Of a stretch of 64,000 nucleotides of DNA, positions 57,681 through 63,126 are shown one piece after another (positions within the stretch are counted from its first letter, which is position 1; each line of letters starts with the position of its first letter). Both the position numbers and the translations under genes were made by a program. Source of the stretch: a virus; IMG/VR virus record IMGVR_UViG_3300042691_032331, positions 1 to 64,000 of that record. One strand, 5' to 3'. The notes below the pieces were generated by a model, which searched no databases, was not told where the DNA came from, and worked only from the letters and a program-made list of their open reading frames with translations.

Positions 57681-57901
57681 TGCTTACGCTCTTTAAAACA
57701 TTTTAGACAAACTGCCCGATGATTTGGACCATCTACTGTGGATATTGTTGCGTTACATTTATGACATAGTATGAATGCCCTAGTAGTAACTCTGCCAGGC
57801 TTCACTGCATATATAGGATACAAATATCCATCATCGCCATCTGTATACCCAATGAGGTCAGTTCTATCATATATGTTCAAATCTTCCAAGTTCTTATTCA
57901 T
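57677..57901 (-). CDS. Zinc-ribbon protein (74 aa)
   Basis: CHKCNATIS and CLKCFKERK near the C-terminus form a four-Cys zinc site; the N-terminus has GYTDGDDGYLYPIY. Likely nucleic-acid or protein binding. ATGA overlaps. Confidence 0.68.
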   Translation of the reverse strand: MNKNLEDLNIYDRTDLIGYTDGDDGYLYPIYAVKPGRVTTRAFILCHKCNATISTVDGPNHRAVCLKCFKERKQ

Positions 57902-58107
57902 TTTTTACTTTTAGGGAACTTTGTGCACCACATACATTTTTCACTTTTCTTACCATAAAAATATAAGCCAGTGTCGGGAAACTTTTTATTACATGCTTTG
58001 CATGTAAACAGTTTCATTTCAACATCAACTTCTTCTTTAACAACTTTTTTAGTTGTTTTCTTCGCTGCCGGCTTTTTTGTTAATGTAGTTTTCTTTGGTA
58101 AGGGCAT
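57898..58107 (-). CDS. Basic zinc-ribbon protein (69 aa)
   Basis: The ATG at 58107 starts a Lys/Thr-rich tail (KKTTLTKKPAAKKTTKKVV) followed by CKACNKKFP and CMWCTKF, a four-Cys zinc ribbon. Looks nucleic-acid binding. It overlaps the 3' end of the next gene by 59 nt. Confidence 0.65.
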   Translation of the reverse strand: MPLPKKTTLTKKPAAKKTTKKVVKEEVDVEMKLFTCKACNKKFPDTGLYFYGKKSEKCMWCTKFPKSKK

Positions 58108-58228
58108 GTAATCTATCCGCACAATTTCTTAAATCTTCGCTAAGGTTACCCTTACCGATATTATCTTCAATAAGTCTGGCGATGTTATGTAATTCTAACA
58201 CCGCCATATCTAGTTCAAAAGTTATCAT
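58049..58228 (-). CDS. Hypothetical helical protein (59 aa)
   Basis: LDMAVLELHNIARLIEDN and LRNCADRLHALTKEN suggest a helical hairpin. ATGA overlap upstream supports translation, though its end lies inside the basic zinc-ribbon gene in another frame. Moderate to low confidence. Confidence 0.5.
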   Translation of the reverse strand: MITFELDMAVLELHNIARLIEDNIGKGNLSEDLRNCADRLHALTKENYINKKAGSEENN

Positions 58229-58377
58229 TGAAATTCCGTCATATCAAGCATATCTGCTTCAAGACAAGCATCGTGGTAATTTGTAGCATCCAAAACTACA
58301 AGTTCACCATCTGCAAATTGTGCAACATAAGAATTATAATCTTCATCAAATTTAATGTCAATGATAAAATTATCCAT
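58225..58377 (-). CDS. Hypothetical acidic protein (50 aa)
   Basis: FIIDIKFDEDYNSYVAQFAD, ELVVLDATNYHDACLEADML. ATGA and TAATG overlaps tie it to both neighbours. Beta-beta-alpha pattern like other small early proteins. Confidence 0.6.
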   Translation of the reverse strand: MDNFIIDIKFDEDYNSYVAQFADGELVVLDATNYHDACLEADMLDMTEFQ

Positions 58378-58553
58378 TACAAACTCCTTATATAGTTGAT
58401 AATATCTTTGGCTTGCTGCATATCGCTATAACCCACAGCCTCGTCAATCATATTGAGTTGTGTTTCATGCAATTCTTTTAATGTCTCATCGATTGCTTTA
58501 CGCTTCTTAAAAGCACTATATGTAACATTGTATTTGATTTCTTTTGGATACAT
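58377..58553 (-). CDS. Hypothetical helical protein (58 aa)
   Basis: YPKEIKYNVTYSAFKKRKAI, then TLKELHETQLNMIDEAV and MQQAKDIINYI. Stop overlaps the next start. Function unknown. Confidence 0.6.
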   Translation of the reverse strand: MYPKEIKYNVTYSAFKKRKAIDETLKELHETQLNMIDEAVGYSDMQQAKDIINYIRSL

Positions 58554-58554
58554 A

Positions 58555-58698
58555 TTAATCTTTCTTGCCCTTTTCAGGCATCATTGTACTTGTGTATTCT
58601 GCTGTACGCTGAATATCTCTGCCCATACCTGCTATTGTATTACAAGCACACAAAGTAAGTGTAAGTAAAAAAGAAATAATAATTTTATAATTAATCAT
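58555..58698 (-). CDS. Entericidin-family lipoprotein (47 aa)
   Basis: The ATG at 58698 gives a lipoprotein signal (IIISFLLTLTLCAC) with lipobox LCAC. The mature part begins CNTIAGMGRDIQRTAEY, matching the CNTxxGxGxDIxxxG core of entericidins EcnA/EcnB. In bacteria EcnB is a bacteriolytic lipoprotein and EcnA its antidote. In a phage it may help lysis or block superinfection; inference. Confidence 0.78.
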   Translation of the reverse strand: MINYKIIISFLLTLTLCACNTIAGMGRDIQRTAEYTSTMMPEKGKKD

Positions 58699-58939
58699 AA
58701 CTTTTTTTATCTCCATATTCTTCATTATGTTTATATCCTGCATAATATTCTTCACGCTCATTAGCAGTTAGGTCTACTATCTTTTGTCCTCGACCAGTAC
58801 CTTCGGGGTACCAATGTGGACTTGGTGGACGACGATAATAACTATCAGCACTACCTCTATCATAGAGACTACCATGCCGACTACGATCAAACTGCGGCAG
58901 ACCTTTTAGTATAGGAAAAATACGATCTTTAGTGTCCAT
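58691..58939 (-). CDS. Hypothetical protein (82 aa)
   Basis: Charged and rich in Tyr, Arg, Pro and Gly: FDRSRHGSLYDRGSADSYYR, then PPSPHWYPEGTGRGQKIV. Likely disordered. It overlaps the entericidin start by 8 nt and has SD GAGG. Confidence 0.6.
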   Translation of the reverse strand: MDTKDRIFPILKGLPQFDRSRHGSLYDRGSADSYYRRPPSPHWYPEGTGRGQKIVDLTANEREEYYAGYKHNEEYGDKKSYD

Positions 58940-58941
58940 AA

Positions 58942-59145
58942 TTACCTCGTTAACATTTTTACAAGATGGTTGTGAATGATATCCATTTCTTCAGGTTCTA
59001 CATAAAAGTCAGTCAATGGATCGTAATACTGACCTTGTTTTATATCGTAATAAAGAACACGACCATCGCTGAAATAAAAAGGTCCTTCAAGCCCTTTGCG
59101 AGGTTTGTATTTGTTGTCACGCTCACCTAGAACTTTGTAACCCAT
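58942..59145 (-). CDS. Hypothetical protein (67 aa)
   Basis: LEGPFYFSDGRVLYYDIKQG, QYYDPLTDFYVEPEEM and a C-terminal helix. SD absent; start overlaps the upstream stop. Function unknown. Confidence 0.62.
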   Translation of the reverse strand: MGYKVLGERDNKYKPRKGLEGPFYFSDGRVLYYDIKQGQYYDPLTDFYVEPEEMDIIHNHLVKMLTR

Positions 59146-59375
59146 TATACTTCTCCTACAATATTAGCTGCTGCCTCTTTTGCAAGTTTTGCAATAGCCT
59201 CGCCTGCTGCTTCGCGGGCACTTGTATGCGCCCAATCATTGCTAAGACTATTGAAACCACGATATACTTCCCACTTACCATCTACTACCCATTCAACAAC
59301 AATATCAGATGCATGGGTCATAGGGTCACCAAGGTGTACAATTCGTACTTTACCAAAATCGTGTGCTACTCTCAT
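59145..59375 (-). CDS. Hypothetical alpha/beta protein (76 aa)
   Basis: The ATG at 59375 follows AAGGAGAACT. VRIVHLGDPMTHASDIVVEW, then YRGFNSLSNDWAHTSAREAA. The layout suggests a small double-stranded-RNA-binding-like or CRISPR-unrelated alpha/beta fold; not assigned. Confidence 0.64.
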   Translation of the reverse strand: MRVAHDFGKVRIVHLGDPMTHASDIVVEWVVDGKWEVYRGFNSLSNDWAHTSAREAAGEAIAKLAKEAAANIVGEV

Positions 59376-59385
59376 AGAGTTCTCC

Positions 59386-59643
59386 TTAAGAATTTTTAAG
59401 TATATCAAAAAGTTTATATTTTTCTACAATAGGTTTCAATATATTATATCGCCAAATAGCAATTGTGTCAATCTGTTTAACTATTAAATTATGAAAATCT
59501 TCCCGAAACCAAAAAGGATTAAGATAAGCAATTACTATTGCGGGAACAAAGTATAGAGTTGCAGTAATTGTAATGACCCAATAGATAGTTGAAAACTTAA
59601 TTCTATCTGACATTTTGGGATTTACTTCATTTAGTGTTTTCAC
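59386..59643 (-). CDS. Membrane protein (85 aa)
   Basis: A GTG at 59643 overlaps the previous stop (GTGA) and has SD GGGGA. One long hydrophobic segment (WVITITATLYFVPAIVIAYL) precedes an amphipathic C-terminal part. ATG at 59613 is an alternative start. Confidence 0.58.
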   Translation of the reverse strand: MKTLNEVNPKMSDRIKFSTIYWVITITATLYFVPAIVIAYLNPFWFREDFHNLIVKQIDTIAIWRYNILKPIVEKYKLFDILKNS

Positions 59644-59837
59644 AAACTTGGTCCCCAATATTGATTTTGTAATAAATTTGCAGTATCTTCATCATACAAC
59701 CAAGTCAATGCACAGAATATAGAGTCAGAAACACCGTACCACTGCCGATATTTTTTGTACATTGCAACAAATATGTTGTAATCACCACGTTTGTAGGTAT
59801 AATCCTCAGCACGTTTTAAAAATTCCATCTTATCCAT
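59640..59837 (-). CDS. Hypothetical protein (65 aa)
   Basis: The ATG at 59837 is used. MEFLKRAEDYTYKRGDYNIF, then YKKYRQWYGVSDSIFCALTW. Helical. Function unknown. Confidence 0.62.
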   Translation of the reverse strand: MDKMEFLKRAEDYTYKRGDYNIFVAMYKKYRQWYGVSDSIFCALTWLYDEDTANLLQNQYWGPSL

Positions 59838-59838
59838 A

Positions 59839-60138
59839 TTACATGCTCCAAAACGATTCTGAACTCGGTGAGCAAAAACCTGGAGTATCATAACGCTCCT
59901 GATACTCATAACCTGACATAAGATTCTTTCGAGTTACAAAAGTTTCAAACACCTCAACAACATAACCTGCATCTCTAAAACCTTTTGCAACTACCTGAAT
60001 AAAATCTTTAGTAGATAGATCAAAATCCATAACTTCAATAAAACGCAGACCTACTTTATTGCGACCGTAACGCTCGTCTTTTTTGATGCGCTTGTCTTTT
60101 TTGTACAGTTCGATAGTGTATGCTGTAAGCTTAGACAT
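59839..60138 (-). CDS. Hypothetical protein (99 aa)
   Basis: TAYTIELYKKDKRIKKDERY, VGLRFIEVMDF, then FIQVVAKGFRDAGYVVEVFE and an aromatic tail. SD CAAGGAG after an early promoter. Function unknown. Confidence 0.68.
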   Translation of the reverse strand: MSKLTAYTIELYKKDKRIKKDERYGRNKVGLRFIEVMDFDLSTKDFIQVVAKGFRDAGYVVEVFETFVTRKNLMSGYEYQERYDTPGFCSPSSESFWSM

Positions 60139-60168
60139 TTATTGCTCCTTGTTATTGACTATACCGAT

Positions 60169-60197
60169 AGTATATCAAATTTCGGATTTATTGTCAA
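60169..60197 (-). promoter_or_regulatory. Early-type promoter with downstream element
   Basis: Minus-strand TTGACAATAAATCC core, 17 bp, TATACT, then ATCGGTATAGTCAATAAC and AAGGAG. Confidence 0.82.
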
Positions 60198-60203
60198 CCA
60201 AAA

Positions 60204-60446
60204 TCAATAATCTGCAACAACTTGACCTGTTTCATTTATGTTAACAAAAACTTTGCCGTAGTCCCATGTACCTTGATCCATGCTACGATAAGTAATTTTA
60301 TAACAAAAATCACCACTATTAGTTATACCAAGAAATTCACAAGCCATCACTCGTTCAAAACCAGTATAACCTTGAGTTATAAGAGCCTGATCAAGTTGAT
60401 TAGGTTGCAACTTTATCAATTTGTTAACTTTTTCAGCAGTTATCAT
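60204..60446 (-). CDS. Hypothetical protein (80 aa)
   Basis: KVNKLIKLQPNQLDQALITQ, then FERVMACEFLGITNSGDFCY and KVFVNINETGQVVADY. A small alpha-plus-beta domain. One base separates it from the upstream gene. Confidence 0.66.
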   Translation of the reverse strand: MITAEKVNKLIKLQPNQLDQALITQGYTGFERVMACEFLGITNSGDFCYKITYRSMDQGTWDYGKVFVNINETGQVVADY

Positions 60447-60447
60447 T

Positions 60448-60594
60448 TTAATAAGCCTCTTCTAATTCTATGAATTTGCCTGTTTCTAAATTGACAATAA
60501 CATGTTCAGTGTTGCACTCAAAAGCATATTCAAGTGCTTCCTCAAGTGTTAACGGAATGCTATCAAAACCACCTCGAACGATAACTTTATACAT
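60448..60594 (-). CDS. Hypothetical protein (48 aa)
   Basis: YKVIVRGGFDSIPLTLEEAL, then EYAFECNTEHVIVNLETGKF. Beta-alpha-beta pattern; SD AGGAG; own early promoter. Function unknown. Confidence 0.65.
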   Translation of the reverse strand: MYKVIVRGGFDSIPLTLEEALEYAFECNTEHVIVNLETGKFIELEEAY

Positions 60595-60625
60595 TGACAA
60601 CTCCTATCGTTTTGACTATACAATG

Positions 60626-60654
60626 ATTATATGCCCAAATGGATTTATTGTCAA
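60626..60654 (-). promoter_or_regulatory. Early-type promoter
   Basis: Minus-strand TTGACAATAAATCC core, 17 bp, TATAAT. The downstream block differs (CATTGTATAGTCAAAA). Confidence 0.8.
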
Positions 60655-60655
60655 C

Positions 60656-60688
60656 AACAAAAAGCCCCGACTAGCGGGGCTTTTTTTA
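60656..60688. terminator. Bidirectional intrinsic terminator
   Basis: AAAAAGCCCCG-ACTAG-CGGGGCTTTTTTT between the 60686 gene and the next early promoter; can act in both directions. Confidence 0.9.
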
Positions 60689-60952
60689 CTTCTTAGTTGT
60701 CGTTTGATTAACAAACGCATACATTTTCTCAGCAGTTTCTAATACTTTTTCAATGCCTGGAAATTCTGGCATATTAACTTTCGTAACAATTTGACCTTTA
60801 TCGTCACGTTCCGCTGATACCTCCCAACCCATGTACTTTGCATGAAATTCTTGACCGACTAAATCTTTAGCCATTTCTAAAATTTCAGTACGGATTTCGT
60901 ATCCGTTTTTGTTAAACTTTACTTCAGGTAACTTTGGTGTTAAGTCTGCCAT
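60686..60952 (-). CDS. Hypothetical protein (88 aa)
   Basis: TPKLPEVKFNKNGYEIRTEI, LEMAKDLVGQEFHAKYMGWE and TAEKMYAFVNQ at the end. Proteins beginning this way are frequent in T4-like aquatic phages near replication or packaging genes. SD CGGAG. Function unknown. Confidence 0.72.
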   Translation of the reverse strand: MADLTPKLPEVKFNKNGYEIRTEILEMAKDLVGQEFHAKYMGWEVSAERDDKGQIVTKVNMPEFPGIEKVLETAEKMYAFVNQTTTKK

Positions 60953-60966
60953 ATCTGTCTCCGTTA

Positions 60967-61134
60967 TTATTTAAAAGTTTGGTCTGCAATTTTACGCTCA
61001 AATTCTAACGTATATTGTTCAACATCTGCTAGATTTTTGGGATTCTTACTTGTGATGTAAGCTTCTAATTCACTGCCATAACGATTTTTTACAAAACTAT
61101 TTGCCAGTGATTTTACAAAATTAAGACAAGGCAT
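60967..61134 (-). CDS. Small protein resembling DUF3563-type (55 aa)
   Basis: VKSLANSFVKNRYGSELEAY, ITSKNPKNLADVEQYTLEFE. Pattern LxAYIxxKxPxxxADVExxxxE recalls short proteobacterial proteins of DUF3563 type, which would indicate gene capture from the host. The match is from memory. Confidence 0.55.
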   Translation of the reverse strand: MPCLNFVKSLANSFVKNRYGSELEAYITSKNPKNLADVEQYTLEFERKIADQTFK

Positions 61135-61138
61135 AACA

Positions 61139-61411
61139 TTAAGCTGCCTTTTCAGATTTTGCTTTGTGTAAAACTTTATCAGAAACGTTTTCAGTAATTA
61201 CCTTAGCAATGTCAAGACTATTGTTAACAAGAACTTTAGCAAAACTAGTTTGTGCATCAATATATGCATGTGCTGCTTTGTTTAAAGTTTTGTCCGTAAT
61301 AACTTTGTCTGTCATTAGTTTTTTGGTATTTTGAAATGCATCTATGTAGAATTCTGGTGAGTAGAAATTCTTTAGATAATTGTTGTCGAATATATTGAAA
61401 GTGTTTAACAT
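61139..61411 (-). CDS. Phasin-like protein (90 aa)
   Basis: Amphipathic helices: PEFYIDAFQNTKKLMTDKVI, KAAHAYIDAQTSFAKVLVNN and ITENVSDKVLHKAK. This pattern matches phasins, which coat polyhydroxyalkanoate granules, but is shorter than bacterial ones (110-180). SD AGGAGAAAAA. Granule binding is inference; a general amphipathic helix protein is the alternative. Confidence 0.55.
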   Translation of the reverse strand: MLNTFNIFDNNYLKNFYSPEFYIDAFQNTKKLMTDKVITDKTLNKAAHAYIDAQTSFAKVLVNNSLDIAKVITENVSDKVLHKAKSEKAA

Positions 61412-61487
61412 TTTTTTCTCCTATGTGTAAATGTGTGTTGAGGTTTTTACAGAACCTCAAAAAACTGTAAACTATTTATCTAGCTGC

Positions 61488-61661
61488 TTACTTTTTAGAC
61501 TTTTTATCAGCTTTTTTGGCAGGCTTTGTGTCTGCCGCTTTGCTATGGTCTTTTTTCTTCGCAAGCATTAGATTACCCTTTTTAACTGGGCCTGCATCTT
61601 GTGCGAATACTGGTGGCATGATAAGTGCCAAACTTGTTGCAATTGCTACTAGGTATTTCAT
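61488..61661 (-). CDS. Secreted Lys-rich small protein (57 aa)
   Basis: A clear signal peptide (MKYLVAIATSLALIMPPVFA/Q) is followed by a Lys/Ala/Asp-rich mature part ending KKADKKSKK. It would be periplasmic and cationic, which could interact with LPS or peptidoglycan. ATGA overlap with the upstream gene. Novel; family not known. Confidence 0.68.
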   Translation of the reverse strand: MKYLVAIATSLALIMPPVFAQDAGPVKKGNLMLAKKKDHSKAADTKPAKKADKKSKK

Positions 61662-61813
61662 CGTCCTCTCCCTGTTTTTCTCATGACGTTTGCTCCACCA
61701 AACCCTTTGCTTGGCTTTGGAGTCTTATTTTGCTGATTAGGAAAAGTGTTATTTTTCTTAGCAGCATTAGCCATATTTATGAATGGATTTTTGCTTTTCT
61801 TTTCTTCAGTCAT
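61658..61813 (-). CDS. Basic disordered protein (51 aa)
   Basis: ANAAKKNNTFPNQQNKTPKP, SKGFGGANVMRKTGRGR. Asn/Lys/Gly-rich with no hydrophobic core. Overlaps both neighbours by 4 nt, which supports translation. Confidence 0.6.
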   Translation of the reverse strand: MTEEKKSKNPFINMANAAKKNNTFPNQQNKTPKPSKGFGGANVMRKTGRGR

Positions 61814-62199
61814 TTTTTCCCCTTTATAGAATTTAAATAACTTTCTAAATCACCATATAGACATAGCATCATATAGACTCTGCTATCGTACAATCTCATA
61901 AATGGTTTTTTAGTTGTAGTGTCAACGTCAACAAAATATGGACATTTAATTTTTTTATCAAGGTCTAATATAAATTGATAATAGCTTCTGCTTGATTTTG
62001 TAAGTGAAAAATTGTGAACAAAACTTTCAAAATCTGCATAACGAAATTCTAAATCTCCTACTTGTGTAAGTCTTAATCCCCCATCTCGTCTAGGATTAAA
62101 CCACCACTTTTTCATTGCCTCTTCAAATGTCCAATTATTGCCTTCTAAAGATTCTAAAACTTTAATAGTTAAAGATTCTTTATAGGTTAACTTAGTCAT
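61810..62199 (-). CDS. Hypothetical protein (129 aa)
   Basis: The ATG at 62199 lies inside the upstream end. ESLTIKVLESLEGNNWTFEE, WWFNPRRDGGLRLTQVG, SRSYYQFILDLDKKIKCPYF and YMMLCLYGDLESY. The pattern around RLTxxG and ILxLDKKIxCPYF occurs in other phage proteins of unknown role. Confidence 0.68.
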   Translation of the reverse strand: MTKLTYKESLTIKVLESLEGNNWTFEEAMKKWWFNPRRDGGLRLTQVGDLEFRYADFESFVHNFSLTKSSRSYYQFILDLDKKIKCPYFVDVDTTTKKPFMRLYDSRVYMMLCLYGDLESYLNSIKGKK

Positions 62200-62485
62200 C
62201 TGGATAAACACGTGTGCCGTTATTCATAAACACTACACTGAATTTATCAGTTTTAAATTGCTTGTTTAATTTACGACAAAGATTCCTAGCATGACCAGGA
62301 TTACTAAAACTTGTTTTTTTATATTTTGGAACTGCTTCGTTATCAAGATAATGTTGACTTTTTAGATTGATAGGATGCCCGTCATAAAACACAGCCCATA
62401 TACCTGCTGCTTCTACAATTTGATCACATTTGTAGGTTTGCTTATCGACTATTTCAAGTATAACTTTAGGTTGTGTTCTGCTCAT
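62192..62485 (-). CDS. Hypothetical protein (97 aa)
   Basis: VILEIVDKQTYKCDQIVEAA, then FSNPGHARNLCRKLNKQF and FSVVFMNNGTRVYPDD. The second half has a helix-strand like the 62668 protein (FSVVF). Function unknown. Confidence 0.66.
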   Translation of the reverse strand: MSRTQPKVILEIVDKQTYKCDQIVEAAGIWAVFYDGHPINLKSQHYLDNEAVPKYKKTSFSNPGHARNLCRKLNKQFKTDKFSVVFMNNGTRVYPDD

Positions 62486-62488
62486 TAA

Positions 62489-62671
62489 TTACCATTTTCC
62501 ACCATTCATAACAACAGTAATGGTTTCATCCTTATTTTCTTTTTTATCCACTAAGAGTTTTGCAATTTCATCACGCAATTCCTTAGCTTCAGTTATGGGA
62601 ATAATAAGCTCACGTGACTGTCTAGTCTCTGCAAGTGCTACCTTATCGATAAATTTCTTAATTATGCTCAT
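62489..62671 (-). CDS. Hypothetical helical protein (60 aa)
   Basis: KKFIDKVALAETRQSRELII, then EAKELRDEIAKLLVDKKENK and VVMNGGKW. Coiled-coil-like. A late-type element is 4 nt from the start. Confidence 0.62.
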   Translation of the reverse strand: MSIIKKFIDKVALAETRQSRELIIPITEAKELRDEIAKLLVDKKENKDETITVVMNGGKW

Positions 62672-63126
62672 ACGCTATTTATGCTACTTTTTGCTTCCTC
62701 TTTTGTCTTAAAGGGTCCAATGTATTCATATCTCTGTACAAAGATATATTTTGGACAAAAGACTACACTAAACTCATTAGTTTGTTTTAATGCGAACCAT
62801 CCAGCTGCATGGTAGCATTTGCTTTTTTGTGTTTTAGTAAAGATATGTAATTTACGTTTAACATCATAATAGTTGTTATAAATTCTATTACTTGATGTTG
62901 GATAAACTGCAAAACTAGGATGCTGAGTTTTGGTAGTTTTAATTATCTTTTCAAACTCAATTTGTTTTGATTTTTCAATAGCTTTGGTACTAGAATACTT
63001 TTCTTTTTTATCTCCGATAATAACTTCATAATCACTACCTTCATGAATTACATTGCCAACTTTTTTTCTACCGTCAGTGACTACCCAGTATTGATCTTTA
63101 ATAATAGGTTTAGCTTTTAAAATCAT
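62668..63126 (-). CDS. Hypothetical protein (152 aa)
   Basis: VTDGRKKVGNVIHEGSDYEV, then IFTKTQKSKCYHAAGWFALK, TNEFSVVFCPKYIFVQRYEY and a KTKEEAKSSI end. The second half is a strand-rich domain (about 90-150) common in T4-like cyanophage proteins. SD AGGAG. Next to RNase H. Function unknown. Confidence 0.68.
   Translation of the reverse strand: MILKAKPIIKDQYWVVTDGRKKVGNVIHEGSDYEVIIGDKKEKYSSTKAIEKSKQIEFEKIIKTTKTQHPSFAVYPTSSNRIYNNYYDVKRKLHIFTKTQKSKCYHAAGWFALKQTNEFSVVFCPKYIFVQRYEYIGPFKTKEEAKSSINSV
62676..62682 (-). promoter_or_regulatory. T4-type late promoter element, leaderless type
   Basis: Minus-strand ATAAATA, then GCGT, then ATG at 62671 (4-nt gap). It lies within the last codons of the upstream gene. 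Confidence 0.48.

Noticed and set aside
61439-61466. GAGGTT/AACCTC hairpin near 61440-61460 as terminator
   Set aside because: Neither strand has a T-run directly after the stem, so it is not called.
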